Positions 22,426-34,237 of a stretch of DNA of 64,000 nucleotides are shown one piece after another. A program made the translations under genes and the position numbers. Each line of letters begins with the position of its first letter. Within the stretch, counting starts at the first letter, position 1. The DNA comes from Phragmites australis (taxonomy: Eukaryota > Streptophyta > Magnoliopsida > Poales > Poaceae), in the NCBI RefSeq assembly GCF_958298935.1, contig NC_084934.1, positions 7,132,501-7,196,500 on the forward strand, in the 5' to 3' direction. The notes under the pieces were generated by a model, which worked only from the letters and a program-made list of their open reading frames with translations, did not search any database and was not told where the DNA came from.

Positions 22426-24862
22426 ATGGATTCAAGGGCTTTCATCGTGGTGGCCGCGGCGGCGGTGTTGGCGGCGGCGGTGGGGGTGGGAGGGGACTTC
22501 GCGGCGGATCGCGCGGAGTGCTCGGACAAGCTGGTGGCTCTGGCGACGTGCCTGACGTACGTGCAGGACCAGGCGGCGGCGCCGACGCCGGACTGCTGCG
22601 CGGGGCTGAAGACGGTGCTGCAGACGAGCCGCAAGTGCCTGTGCGTGCTGGTCAAGGACAAGGACGACCCCAACCTCGGCCTCAAGCTCAACGTCACCAA
22701 GGCGCTGGGGCTCCCCGCCTTCTGCAACGCGCCCGCCAACATCTCCGACTGCCCAAGTACGTACGCTAGCTGCTTGCTTCAAGCTTAATTACCTACTCTC
22801 TCACACCCTCATACGCACACTCGGTAAAAGTGGTGCAGAGATATACCACACAAATCTCTCATCTTTTTTTTAAAATGATAATAATAATAAAACCTTATAT
22901 GCATATTCGAGTAGAATTTATATCAGGGCAAGCTAGGTCGAGATATATATACATATATACATATGTGTGTATATACATACACATATATATATATTCTTTC
23001 AAAGGTCACAACGGATTGAAGCAGAACCACCTTATTTGAAGGAATGCAGTGTAAAGACATGCATGCTCTCATAGGCCCTTGATCTAGGACATTGCGGATA
23101 GCAACACGCCAGCAACGTTGTTTCACGCTCGATCTTTTTTTTTACTGGACCGGACTTAGAGTTTTGGCATGTCGCCGGAGGAGGCTCGGGAGCGTCCAAA
23201 TTAGGAGGCACGGCGTGATTGACGAGACAATAGGGTGATTAGCCACTTCAGCTACCGGAAGATTCTGACAAAGACCACAGCGGACTCTTGCTTGACTAGT
23301 GGGAAAAGGAGGGAGAAATTCTGAAGAAGTCGACAAGTGCGCGCGAGTAGACACTGCACGGCAGCAACTCACGCATGATTCCAAACTAGCAAATGCACAC
23401 ACGTGAAATTAATTAAGAAAATATTAGATATTTATGTATGAAAATCAAATAATAGAAGATTGAATTTATTTTTAAATATATGGAATGCAAATATTTGATG
23501 TCTATATATAAGGCGAATAATCGGAGATTAAATATATTTTTAAAATGAGAAATATGATTCAACTTTGTACGATGATCGTTTGATTAACTCGAGTAGATAG
23601 TAAAAATCGATCAGATCTGTCGTACCTTATGCATTTTATAGAAGTATAGATGTAGTTGAGTAGTCTAACGAGAAAATCCCAATGATATGTTGCTGTTCCG
23701 GTGTTAGACCCACATGTCAGCAATGACCGACATACGAATGAGATAATAAGTTAACCGCGTGCGACGTGCATCAGCAAGGTGAATTAGCATACAACGCGTA
23801 AAGTAAGTGGCAAAAATGATGTTTTAATGAGAAGGAATTGACAGTTGACACGCAAAACATTCTGGGTTCTGGAGTGAAAAATGTGGAAAATAATTGAACC
23901 GTGCACCGTTGATAGAGTTTTTCACTTGTTTCTGTTGCACCGGCCGCCGGAATATATGCTGCTACTAACATGTGTGTGTTCCATACCTGTGGTTTGTGGC
24001 AGGGCTACTGAATCTGCCGCCCAACTCCAAGGAGGCGCAAGTCTTCGAGCAGTACGCCAAGCAGGCGGGGGCGCAAGGTAGCCCGAGTGCTACTGGTCAG
24101 TTCAGTTCTCCCATGATTTGTTTCATCTCCTTGAACGATTGATTTATCAGTAGGTTAAGTTAGATTGTTGATGCATGGTAAAAAGGATCAGCTAAATTAC
24201 ACGCCACATACTTAGAATGCAGAAGCCGGAATTGATTTTCATTATCTAAAACAAGCCACTTAAAATGCTTCTCTGGTCAAGACTTGGGGGTATCTCAAAG
24301 CAAAGCAATGAATTCGTTCAGAGCTAAACGGGACAGCTGCAGTGATACTGGAGAACAGTGGCTCATCTGCCGGCGTTGAAGCTTGAGGTGACGCGAGAAA
24401 TCAATGTGCTACACTACAGCCAGCCCTACTGCATACGTCGGAGTTGGAACAGAGGACGACACGGGCAAGGATTCATAGAACAGAGACGTAGGATCACTAA
24501 AAATATTGCTTCGAAAAAAGAAAGAAAAATTATATAGGAGGGCTGTTATCTTTTTTTTTTTTTGCCGATCGTGGACTCGTCGTGATCACCTTTTGCAATT
24601 CTTTGCCCTTGTTTTTCGAAGGCAATCATTAGCTTTGGTTCCGTCCTAACGCACGCGCGATTTGTGCTCTCCAGGTGGCGCGAACGCGGCGGGCACGGCC
24701 GCGCAGAAGAGCGGAGCTGCTGCCGGTCCCGCGAGGCGGTGGTTGGGAGTGGGCAGGGTCGGTGGCGTTGGCGTTGGCGTTGGCGGTACACGCGCGGTGT
24801 TGCTCTCCCTCGTCTCCGCGGCCGCCCCACTCGCCGTGCCTTTCTTGCTGCTTCTCGTATAG
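22426..24862 (+). CDS. GPI-anchored non-specific lipid-transfer protein (LTPG, YLS3-like)
   Basis: Three exons, 22426-22756, 24003-24095 and 24675-24862, all with GT/AG borders and phase-1 joins, give 203 residues. Residues 1-24 form a signal peptide. The eight-cysteine motif is complete: C32, C42, C57-C58, C71-x-C73, C100, C109. Residues 111-165 are a Ser/Gly/Ala-rich linker. The last 25 residues form a hydrophobic tail ending LLLLV, expected to be replaced by a GPI anchor. The family carries lipids at the outer plasma membrane and cell wall, with roles in cuticle and wall assembly. CxDxDDPxLGLxxN-type spacing between C73 and C100 is that of the YLS3/LTPG group. Without the first splice the frame would stop at 22786. 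Exon 2 has a second possible donor at 24077 (18 bp shorter, in frame). Confidence 0.93.
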
Positions 24863-25359
24863 ATGTGACAACGAAACGCCGGGCGTTCGCGTGTGCATCC
24901 ATCCATCCATCCATCTACTGATGAGAGTGGTGTGGTGTTGCCGACCTCATGTGGGTTCGAGCTGTTGTGAAACTTGACGATTGATGGGTTCGTGCTGTTG
25001 TGATTCTCATGTGGAAAGGAAGTGAGGTTGAATGAACAAGAGTCGGTTGTGTCGTTTGTAATTACTATTACACTTACATGTTTGCGTTTGGTCTCTGGAA
25101 AACAATTTGTTGCTTCGGGTCGAACGCGGAACATTTCTGATTTGCTTCCTACAAAATTCTGATAAAGTTCTTGTGAAATCTCGATGTTTCAAACAGACCC
25201 ACCCATACGAAATTTGGAATTTATACTTGTACATTCTTTTCTTACGAAATTGCATGTATTCCACGGGGATTTGCTAGTTTTATCCAAAAAGTCATGAAAA
25301 TTCCATCTAACACAATTATACTTCTCACTTATTTTCTCGTGGCTCTTTCTATAGCTCAC
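24863..25359 (+). other. 3' flank of the lipid-transfer gene
   Basis: Non-coding. A CATC tandem repeat (24897-24915) lies just after the stop. I see no strong AATAAA signal. The stretch up to the MITE at 25363 probably holds the 3' UTR. Confidence 0.5.
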
Positions 25360-25362
25360 TAA

Positions 25363-25952
25363 GGGTCCGTTTGGTTTAAGGGATGAGGTGAGATGGAATG
25401 GGACGATCCCTGTTTTTATGTTGTTTGGTTCAGGAGCAGCAGGGATGGGATGATCCCTTCTGAGGAATATTCTCTCAATATGCTGGATGAAGATATCCCT
25501 CAAAATATATGGGATGAAGTCATCCACCTTTGCTAATCATGCACATTAGTAAAATGATTAATGATATTAGTATACTTGTATTACTTATTAGTACATATTA
25601 CTACGAGATTAGAATTTGTAAGGGTTAATGTACTAATTATTGCTAATTAATGAGCTAATTAGAGTATGATTATGGTTAATTAGTATATTTTATTGTTAAT
25701 TAGTAATGATTATGGCAAGAGTAACGTTAATACATGTTGGTGCATGTTGATTAGTGTATTATTAATAATTATTATTTAAAATTAAAAAAAAATTAGTTGA
25801 TGATTCTCATCCTCATCCGTCCTCGTCCCTCCAACCAAACAAAAAAGAGACTCATCTCATCCAACCAACCAAACAAAAAACAGGATCATCATATCCCTAA
25901 AAACAGGGACGGTCATATCCCATCCCACTTTGTCTCCCAACCAAACGGACCC
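25363..25952. mobile_element. Tourist-like MITE (PIF/Harbinger)
   Basis: Terminal inverted repeats GGGTCCGTTTGGTT and AACCAAACGGACCC are perfect and are flanked by the 3-bp target duplication TAA (25360-25362 and 25953-25955). Homology between the two ends continues imperfectly inward (GGGATGAGG, GGGACG, CCCTGTTTTTA). The 590-bp element has no ORF. It sits 0.5 kb downstream of the lipid-transfer gene, a usual place for Tourist MITEs. Confidence 0.88.
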
Positions 25953-26020
25953 TAAGACAACTTAGAGGCCAGCCCACACCCGAATTTTGGACCTTCCATT
26001 CAGGTGTTCCAATGGCCATC

Positions 26021-26356
26021 TGTCAGGACTGTTGGGCGTCCGGCAATGACCGACAACGCGTGAGCAAGCAAAGTTGTCGTGGGCGGGGAGAAACCAATGG
26101 CATGATCTCGCTAGCGATGTGCGGGCGCATGCTGGCTGGTGGCGAGGCGTATGTTGGTGTGACCCAGTGCGCAGAGGATAAAGGGTGAGAGTAGTTGGCC
26201 GTGAACGGCATGATGGAGTTAACAAGTCTCCGCTCTCTCGTTCTCTCTGCTGACCTCTGCTGTTCTTCCACCTCAAACTCCAGAACTCGTGATTCCATGA
26301 GAAATTATAGTCGAATTCGTGTGTTAGTAGATCAAATTTGTGTGTGGTTTGTGACA
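26021..26356 (+). repeat. 5' LTR of the truncated Ty3 element
   Basis: 336 bp, starting TGTCAGG and ending TTTGTGACA, so TGTCA/TGACA are inverted ends. A PBS follows two bases later. No partner LTR is left to confirm the start. Confidence 0.65.
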
Positions 26357-26358
26357 AT

Positions 26359-26371
26359 TGGTATCAGAACC
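26359..26371 (+). other. primer-binding site (Met-tRNA type)
   Basis: TGGTATCAGAACC, a one-mismatch match to the plant initiator Met-tRNA complement, two bases after the LTR end. Confidence 0.85.
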
Positions 26372-26460
26372 ATCACCACCGGTTACTACTGTTCACTGTC
26401 GTGGAAGACCCGTACGCTCGACCGCTGTACCAATCGCGATAGCAACAGAAGGCACAAGCG

Positions 26461-29042
26461 ATGGAGGAGCAATTTGCGGCGTTTCGCAAGTCGTACCAGG
26501 AGGATGGGGTGCAGCAACGCCAGGACAATCGGCTGATCCAGGACAATCAAGCCGTCGACACCTTGTGCCTCCAGGTGGAACATATCAAGAAGTATCCAGC
26601 GATCAATACTCCGATGAGTGTTCCTGAAGCGGGACAGGGCGCGAAAGTGCAGCATGAGTCCGTATTGGGAACGATCCCCTTCGAATCACTTCCCAGGCAA
26701 TCTAGCCACGGCGAACATCAGGGATCGACATTTGGGGGAGTCGCTTCCCTCGTGCCCACCCCGGTCACATGTGCGCAATTTGGACTCTCTGCCCTCTACA
26801 GTCACAGGAGCGATTTCATCGATCCAGTTCGTACTCTAGTTCGATGACGAATGCTAATGATGACTTCAAACAGGATTTTCCTTGTTTTTATGGTGAAAAC
26901 CCACAATTCTGGAGGAGGAAGTGCGAGGACTACTTTGACGTGCACGCGGTGCCGCCGGAGTTGTGGGTGAGAGTGGCCTCGTACTGTTCACGAGGAGTGC
27001 CGCGATCTGGATCCAAGCTCAGAGGTGTTTTGGCAGTTGGGAGGAGTTTTGCAGTAGGCTGTGTGATCGATTTGGACACGAGCAATACCAAGAATAGATA
27101 CGTCAACTCCTTGACATCAAGCAGAAGGGATCAATCGACGATTACATGAACGCAATTCTGGCCCATAATTCGGCATTCGACCCCGTCTTCTTCACTACCA
27201 GGTTCGTCGATGGCCTTCATGATGATATCAGATCCATGATCATTCTGCACTGCCCCAAGGACCTGGATACTGCTTTCGCTCTTGTGTCATCGTAGGAAAG
27301 CATGGGGGTACCGGTACGACAATGCATTGATCGTGCTAGGGATGGTGTCAGTGCTCTAAGGAGTACTCATCGGTCTTCGACCTTGGTCACTCCAGCTCTA
27401 AAATCTATGGGGACCACTTCAGACGGACGGGGTGTGGAGAGCGCGAGAGCAGTTGACCGCCGTGTGGCCGAAGATCGTCAAACTGCATTAGAGCGTACCA
27501 CCGAATGCGTGGTTTATGCTTCAAATGAGGTGAAGTGTAGCCAACAGCACCGCTATGCCGCCACAGTTCAAATTCATGTGGTGGATGAACTGTTGGAGTT
27601 ACTGCAAGACCATGAAAGTCCAGAGCCGACCAAGCTTGGTGAAGAGTTTGACGAAGACAGTCTCATGACCATCTCCAAAGTTGCAGTGACTGGAGTAAGT
27701 AGTGCTCGTACTGTTCGATTGCTGGGTATGATTGAGGATCAGGAAATGCTCATCTTGGTTGATTCGGGAAGCTCGCATAATTTTCTGAATTCTCTTATAG
27801 CTAACAAGATTCAGAAGTGCAGGACTACAATTCCAGAGATGAAGGTCAAAATTGTCAATGGTGGACATCTCTATTGTACCATAATGATCCCTCATTGTGA
27901 GTGGTGGACTCAAGGGCACACATTTGTCACGGATTTCGGGATCTTACCTCTGGGATGCTATGATATTATCTCAGGAATGGATTGGCTTGAAGGCAATAGT
28001 CCTATAGTGCATCACTAGGATTTGAAGCGAATGTCCTTTCAGCATACGGGCAAGATGATATCTCTGCAAGGTATTACTCAACTGAACTGTTGTCAGTCTT
28101 TGTCAGCTCAGTTGTTAGATCAATTGTTGCAAAGAAACTCAACGGAGCATATCGTTTATCTGGCTGAAACTGAATCTGAACTGACAAACCTTGTCATGCT
28201 GGCTACAGTGACTAGTTTATTGCAGCAATTTTTGAGGAACCACAGACATTGCCTCAACATAGGACATGGGATCACCATATTCCTCTTATGCCTGGCACAT
28301 ATCCAGTGAGTATCAGGCCATACCGATACAATCCGGAGCAAAAAGCTGAAATTCAGCGCCAAGTGACAGAAATGCTGCAGGCTGGGCTAATCAAACCGAG
28401 CACAAGCCCTTTCTCCTCACCAATGTTATTAGTGAAGAAAAAAGAAGGTACATGGCACTTTTGCATTGATTTTAGACATTTGAATGTTATTACAGTGAAA
28501 AACAAATATCCATTGCCTATTATTGATGAGCTTCTTAATGAACTAAATGGTGCTTCTTGGTTTTACAAATTGGATTTGAGAGTCGGTTATCATTCAGGCT
28601 TTGGGAAAATGATGAACTGAAAACAACATTTCAAACACATCATGGACATTTTGAATTTCGTGTTATGCCCTATGGTTTATGCAATGCACCTACCACCTTT
28701 CAAAATGCCATGAATGAAATTTTAGCACCATTACTTAGGAAAGGTGTTTTTGTCTTTATTGATGATATATTGATATATAGATATATAGCTTCACTTTGGA
28801 GGATCATGTCCAGCTGTTAAGTCAAGTATTTACCTTGCTAAGACAACATGGTCTGAAGGTCAAGCTGGCTAAATGCATGTTTGCTCAGCAAACTATTTCT
28901 TACCTGGGTCACACTATATCTGCTAAAGGAGTTTCACCGGGTGAGAAGATCACAGATGTTCTGAATTGGCCTTTACCGGCTAACATCAAGGAACTGCGAA
29001 GCTTTTTATGGAGTTACTTTTATTCTAGCAAACATTATTTAA
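26461..29042 (+). pseudogene. Ty3 gag-pol pseudogene, truncated in RT
   Basis: Gag starts at ATG 26461 (MEEQFAAFRKSYQ), frameshifts near 26845 and continues with FYGENPQFWRRKCEDYF. Protease at about 27690-27990 has the active site LVDSGSSHNF and GMDWL. Reverse transcriptase at 28249-29040 has the primer-grip and palm motifs: [28 protein letters not shown] and an intact FIDDILIY box (about 28753-28776), then YLGHTIS. Breaks: stops or frameshifts at about 27296, 28018, 28605 and 28780. The protein would process and copy element RNA; here it is broken and lacks RNase H and integrase. Confidence 0.88.
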
Positions 29043-29681
29043 ACCATAGAAAGAAAAACATTAAACAGAACTAGCAAACATTTATTTGAATTATGGAACA
29101 TAAAACTAAAACACTATAAGCATCATGAAAACTATTTACAAAAGATTATCCTAATTTTAGAATTATTTTTATTATGGAGAATATATGTTGTTGGATTCAT
29201 TCGACTAAGGGATCATTATATAGAATTATAAAACTATATATGAAACTATTAAATAAGATAAACCTATAAAACATTATTTGAAAATTAATTTCCTATTTAT
29301 TGTTATTTTTAGAATTATTATTACACAAGAAATTCATTTATTGTGCAATAATTAAGCATTATAACATCATCACAGCAATAAAAGAAAAGGAACGTTGACT
29401 GGGTTGTTTGGCTGATGTGGCATCACACATCAGCAGATTTGCTAATGTGGCAAGGTGAGGTGGCGGCTGAATGGCCTTTGTTGCTGATTGGGATCAAGTA
29501 TGACACATGGCGCTTTGCTATTGGCAAACGAAGGGGTATGAAATCCTTTTTTGGGCCGTTTTGATTGGATCCGACGGATGAAGAGATTGGGCGCCTGCGA
29601 CACGAAGAGAATGACGGCGAAGGGGCTCAAGCACGGCAGCGAACTCACCGAACTTCGGCGAAAACCTCATCGGTGGCCTCG

Positions 29682-32677
29682 TGTAACACCCAAAATTTCA
29701 AACTTTTGCAATAATTTAAAATTTTGCTAGAATTTAAATCAAGTGTTGCAACTTAGTTCAATAGGAAATTAATTTCTAAATTTAACCTGGCCTAAGAGAA
29801 TTGTTTGGTTGCATTCATGCCATTATAGATGCAATAAGGTTTTATTGGGTGGAAAAAGTTTGCAAAATTTCGCTAGGATTCGCCGCTTTAAAACCTCTTT
29901 TGAAATTTAATGAAAATTCTAATGGAAAAAGTTTTGGAAATTAAGAAAATGCTCTCGGGCCGAAACCTCCTTCTCCCTCGGCCCAAACCCCCTCCTCCTC
30001 CTTTCCTCCCCTCCCGCGTGGGCTGAAATCCTCCTCAGCCCCGGCCCAAGCCAGCCGCCGAGCCGACCACTCCAGTCGGCCGTCACCCCACTCTCGCTGT
30101 CGCATGGGACCCACCAAGCTGCGAGCCGAGCCGCCGCCTGATCGGCTTGCCTTCTTCCTCCCCCCGACGCCCGAGCCCTCTTTTGCCGTCGTCGTTTCAA
30201 ATCGAAGCCGCCCCGCGCATTGAATCGCGAAATCAATCGCATGGCCGTGATCCTCCCCCTCCCCTCTCTTGATTCCGACCGTTTCCCCTTCGTTTCCCCT
30301 TCCCCTTGCATGGAAACCAAAGTTGGATTAAAATTGGGGCCGCCGGCCAATCTTCTCGAATCCGGCCGCCTCCCTTCCCGTCTCGGCTATTTAAGCCCTC
30401 CATCGGCATTGTTTCTTCATTCCCCACCCGAACCGTCCTTTTTCCCCTCGATTTGCGCTCGGGTTTAAGCCCTCCGCTGAGACCTCCATTGTTGACGGTA
30501 AGAAGTACGGCCGCCGCCCGTTTCTTCCATGGCCGAGCCTCAATTGACCTTGTTCTTCGCTCAAACGGTTACGTAGGGTCTCGGTCTTCGTCCCTCGGCG
30601 CTTTTTGGAGTGTCTCTCGCAACCGGACTCCACTTCCGCCGAAGATCGAAGCACCGTCGGCCTCCCTCACCGTCGCCAGCCATCTCCGGTACTCCTCTGC
30701 CGCCGTCGAACATGTGGTGAGATTCCCTTTCTCCCCCTTTCTCTTTTTCACCGCTCACCGTTGAGTATTGTGGTCGGATGCGCCGTTTGGCACATCGCCG
30801 GCGAGCTCGCCGCCGCCCCTGCCGCTGCCGGCCGTCGCCCCCTCCGTTGGAAGCCGCCGGCACCGCTCTTTCAAACCCCAGCCGTCGGATCTCCAACCAA
30901 CGGCTAGGATTAGATCAGCCGGTAGCATACCCCTTCGGTCCACCATGGACCGGTGGACCAATGTGTCCTCCGTGGTCCACAAGCCCCGTGAACCTTTGCC
31001 ACGCCTTTTCCTTTAAGAAATAAATCTGTTTCGCTTTATGATGTCATAAATCCAATTTTCCAGTATAAAAACAATTCAGATTTTCTTTGATAATAAGGAA
31101 ATTTTGCAGAAACACCCCTGGAACTTCAAATGATCATAACTTTTTGTTCGTAGCTCCGATTTAGACGATTTTCACACTCAAAAAATCGTAGCGTCGCGTA
31201 GAATCTGTTTATAGGGTTTTTATCTAGTTTTAGGAATGTTTGGTGTACCATTCTTATGTTAGATTATGTGCTCGTGTAGACGATTCAATCCAGGAGTTCG
31301 GCAACTTTCAGGAGGAAGATTTTGAAGGACCTATGCATCACTTCGACGAAGGCAAGTGTCTTGACCATGTTGCAAACCCAGTTTTTACATAAAGCTAGTC
31401 TTTGTCAAATATGCATGCTGTTTTACAAAAATGGGTAGTATAGCAAATACTAGTATTAGATGTAGATGTTTTATCCTTACAATATCATCATATTTATGCT
31501 TAGCCATGCTTTAGACGAACATGTAGCGTGTAGGTGATGAATCTTGAGTTATGAACTAAAAGTTGATATAGGAAGAATATCATAGAAACTGATGTTGTTA
31601 AGGGAGTTAACAACAAAGATAATTGGGGTTTTGGGCAAGAAAAAGCTACTTTTCCTAGCATGGTTGGTTGTTTGGAAATATTTGGTAATATACCCTTATG
31701 GGGTTATTGGCGGTCTTGCCCAGACCATTTTAAGGACCGGTTCGTGGAGCGACCATCCATGGCAACAGTACAACCACGAGACCAATATGGTACGGCTTGG
31801 TCTAGTAACTAGATGTTCTCCCAGTGTTGTATGAGCCAATCGGATGTGTAGATAAGGAAGGGTTACTTCCCGATTCTACCCGGCATAAGAGGGGGCTTAT
31901 GGGGTGGAGGGTTACTCCACTTATGTACGGCGGTGAAACCTTAGTGGGCAAATGCATACTGGGAGACTCTTTGAAAAAGCCTTGTAGTGATCTCTTGGCG
32001 CACACCCCGGAAGTGTGTAAGGTACCATCAGGTGCCGGAAACAGAGAAGATCACGACTCGTGGGAAAAGTGTGCAAACTCTGCAGAGTGTCAAACTGAAT
32101 ATTCAGCCGTGCTCACGGTTATGAGCAGCATGGACCCTCACATGATTAGTCGGGTGGTTGTTTTTCTTGGTTTGGGAATTAGGTTGAATTCCCGGAGGTT
32201 AAAGAAAATCTTTGGTACATCTTTTCCCGGTTAAAATAAAATTTGTTTTCCATAGTTCAGGGCTAAAAATCGACTTTTATGCAAATGAAACCCTAGAGAA
32301 TAGGAAGCCTTGTTTCAAGCCACCATATCAAATTAAATGTTTCCCCCACATGTTGAGTATTGGAAATACTCACGCTTGTTGTTTCAGAAGGTGAAACTTT
32401 TGAAGAATTTCCTGAGGATGACTTCCCCGAAGATGATGCCGAGTTCTAGGCTTGTGGAACTCTCGATCGGCTGCCTGTTGGCTTGGAGCTGCGCCGTTCT
32501 TTTTTCGCTGTGGTGTTCTTTTCTTTAGACCCGTGTGTGGTCATTTTGTAATAATTTAGCGTTGTAATAAGAAGCACTGTGTCTGTTACACTAATGAAGT
32601 CGCTATATGTATGATTAAACTGATCCTGGCATATATATAGTTTACATCTGATTTTGATCTTAAAACCGGGTGTGACA
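29682..32677 (+). repeat. solo LTR with perfect 5-bp target duplication
   Basis: 2996 bp, beginning TGTAACACCC and ending GGGTGTGACA. The 5 bp before (29677-29681) and after (32678-32682) are both CCTCG. A TATTTAA box lies at 30388-30394 in a GC-rich U3. A 7-bp-arm hairpin lies at 32355-32371. No internal retrotransposon sequence is present, so the element was reduced to one LTR by recombination. Open frames inside (for example 30306-30764) show no domain and are not genes. Confidence 0.9.
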
Positions 32678-33017
32678 CCTCGGGACTCGACGACGAGCGG
32701 CAGTGGAGCATCACAAGAGGGTGGCAATCTTACCTCAAGCTTCGGTGATGTCGGAGAAATGGTGAGATGAGCTGGCAACAGTGTACAGCAACAACAGAGC
32801 TCAGGACTCATCCTCGATTCTACTCCGGCGATCAGGAAGCAAAGGCGACAGAGGCGACGCACTTAGGAGGTCACGACGAAGGTGTGGACGAGCAGGTGGA
32901 TGTCGGCGTGGCCTAGGCAGCGAGATCGGTGAGATCAATTGGAGCTCGGCAATGGCAGCGGTGGCGGCGGGCTAGGTTTTGCGTTGGGGTGCAGGAAAAA
33001 TAGGGCACCCCAACATC

Positions 33018-33030
33018 TATTTATAAGGGC
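33018..33030 (-). promoter_or_regulatory. TATA box of the minus-strand LTR
   Basis: On the minus strand CCTTATAAATAGA is followed by a GC-rich leader running towards lower coordinates. This orientation agrees with the TGTAAC start at 33931. Confidence 0.55.
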
Positions 33031-33662
33031 AGCTCGACTTGGGGATCATGCTAGGGCGACGACAACTCGGGCTCGGGCTGGATTCGCGTAGCGGTACGTC
33101 GAGTTGACTCGGTTTCGGCGGTGGTGCTCTAAGCTTGGCTTGGACTCCTTGTTTAACCACAATTCGGTTGGAGATAGGGAGCAACACGATTGCGGAACTT
33201 GAGGTTTATCTCTTAGTCGATCCTTCGGAAGCTTCTCCTCTGGATTTTGTTCGGACTTGGGCAGTCTTGCGTGGTAGCCGACTCAGTTTCAGTGGTGTAC
33301 GGGGCTTGGCTAGAGGTGAGGGACGATGCCAACAAGTGGACCTGGATGGTTAGCGGCAGAGGGGGGGGTGAGCGAAGCTAGGCTGTGATGCGGCCTAGAG
33401 AACAGACGGGTGGGCGGCTAATAGGTTCGGTTGCGGCCTAGAGAGAAAGAGGAGAGGAGAGGGAGGAATGGGCTGGACTACTTGGCTAGATTGGAGGGTT
33501 TCAGCCCTTTTACTCTAAAAGCTTTTCTTTTTTCCTTTTCTATTTCTATTCTCTCACACATATACTAGTATACACATGTACATATACTTGTACAGCGTAT
33601 ACTCTTCTCGGTATACCTTATATTGGCTCGCATAAACAGTCAGTCAACAATCATCAAATAAT

Positions 33663-33773
<111 letters not shown>

Positions 33774-33931
33774 GATGTTCTTTTATAAGGAACATAGCCC
33801 TCAATGTATATGTGTATTTATACATATAGCACACATATAAACTTAGGATTTTATTCAGTTTTTTGCAAACCCTTTTATTTTCTTTGAAAAAGTTTTTAAT
33901 TTTCTTGGTTTTAAGAATTTGGGCCGTTACA

Positions 33932-34237
33932 TATTCTAACATAGAATATTCCATTTTCCAAATCTTTCTTGATATGTAGTCATGAGTAAGGATGAGAAAT
34001 ACATTAGTAATCCCTGATAAGCAATATGAGGGAGTAAAGACAACAACAGAATGAAAATGGGGCCTTGAGACAAAGTGCCAGAACAAGATCAAATTAGAGA
34101 GCCTAGCATGTTCCAGTGGCAATTATTACAATAGATGACATCTTCTGTCATACTAGACGGACTAAAAGAAGTAACATAAGACTCCAAGGGAATACAAAAT
34201 AAAAGACCACCAGCACTGCAACAAATTCCGGCGCCAC
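33932..34237. other. 3' flank of the LINE ORF1-like gene
   Basis: No coding sequence. On the minus strand it follows the stop of the ORF1-like gene. The LINE ORF2 that might be expected next is absent, apparently cut off at the LTR start 33931. Confidence 0.5.

Larger units (their letters stand above)
26021..29042 (+). mobile_element. truncated Ty3/gypsy element
   Basis: A short 5' LTR is followed by a PBS, gag, protease and most of reverse transcriptase in Ty3 order. The coding sequence ends near 29042 inside the RT connection region (after KELRSFL), where a minus-strand LTR starts. RNase H, integrase and 3' LTR are missing. The RT is of chromovirus type. Confidence 0.88.

Noticed and set aside
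22080..22742. 220-codon open frame on the minus strand
   Set aside because: It is antisense to exon 1 of the lipid-transfer gene in GC-rich DNA, where long shadow frames are common; it has no domain.
24646..25134. 162-codon minus-strand frame
   Set aside because: Shadow of exon 3 and the 3' flank of the lipid-transfer gene; low-complexity Ala/Pro/Arg composition.
30306..30764. 152-codon open frame and several others at 29919-31023
   Set aside because: They lie inside the solo LTR, whose GC-rich U3 opens frames on both strands; no domain and no conservation signal visible.
31824..32234. 136-codon open frame in the solo LTR
   Set aside because: Looks protein-like in composition but matches no family I know and lies fully within the LTR boundaries set by the target duplication.
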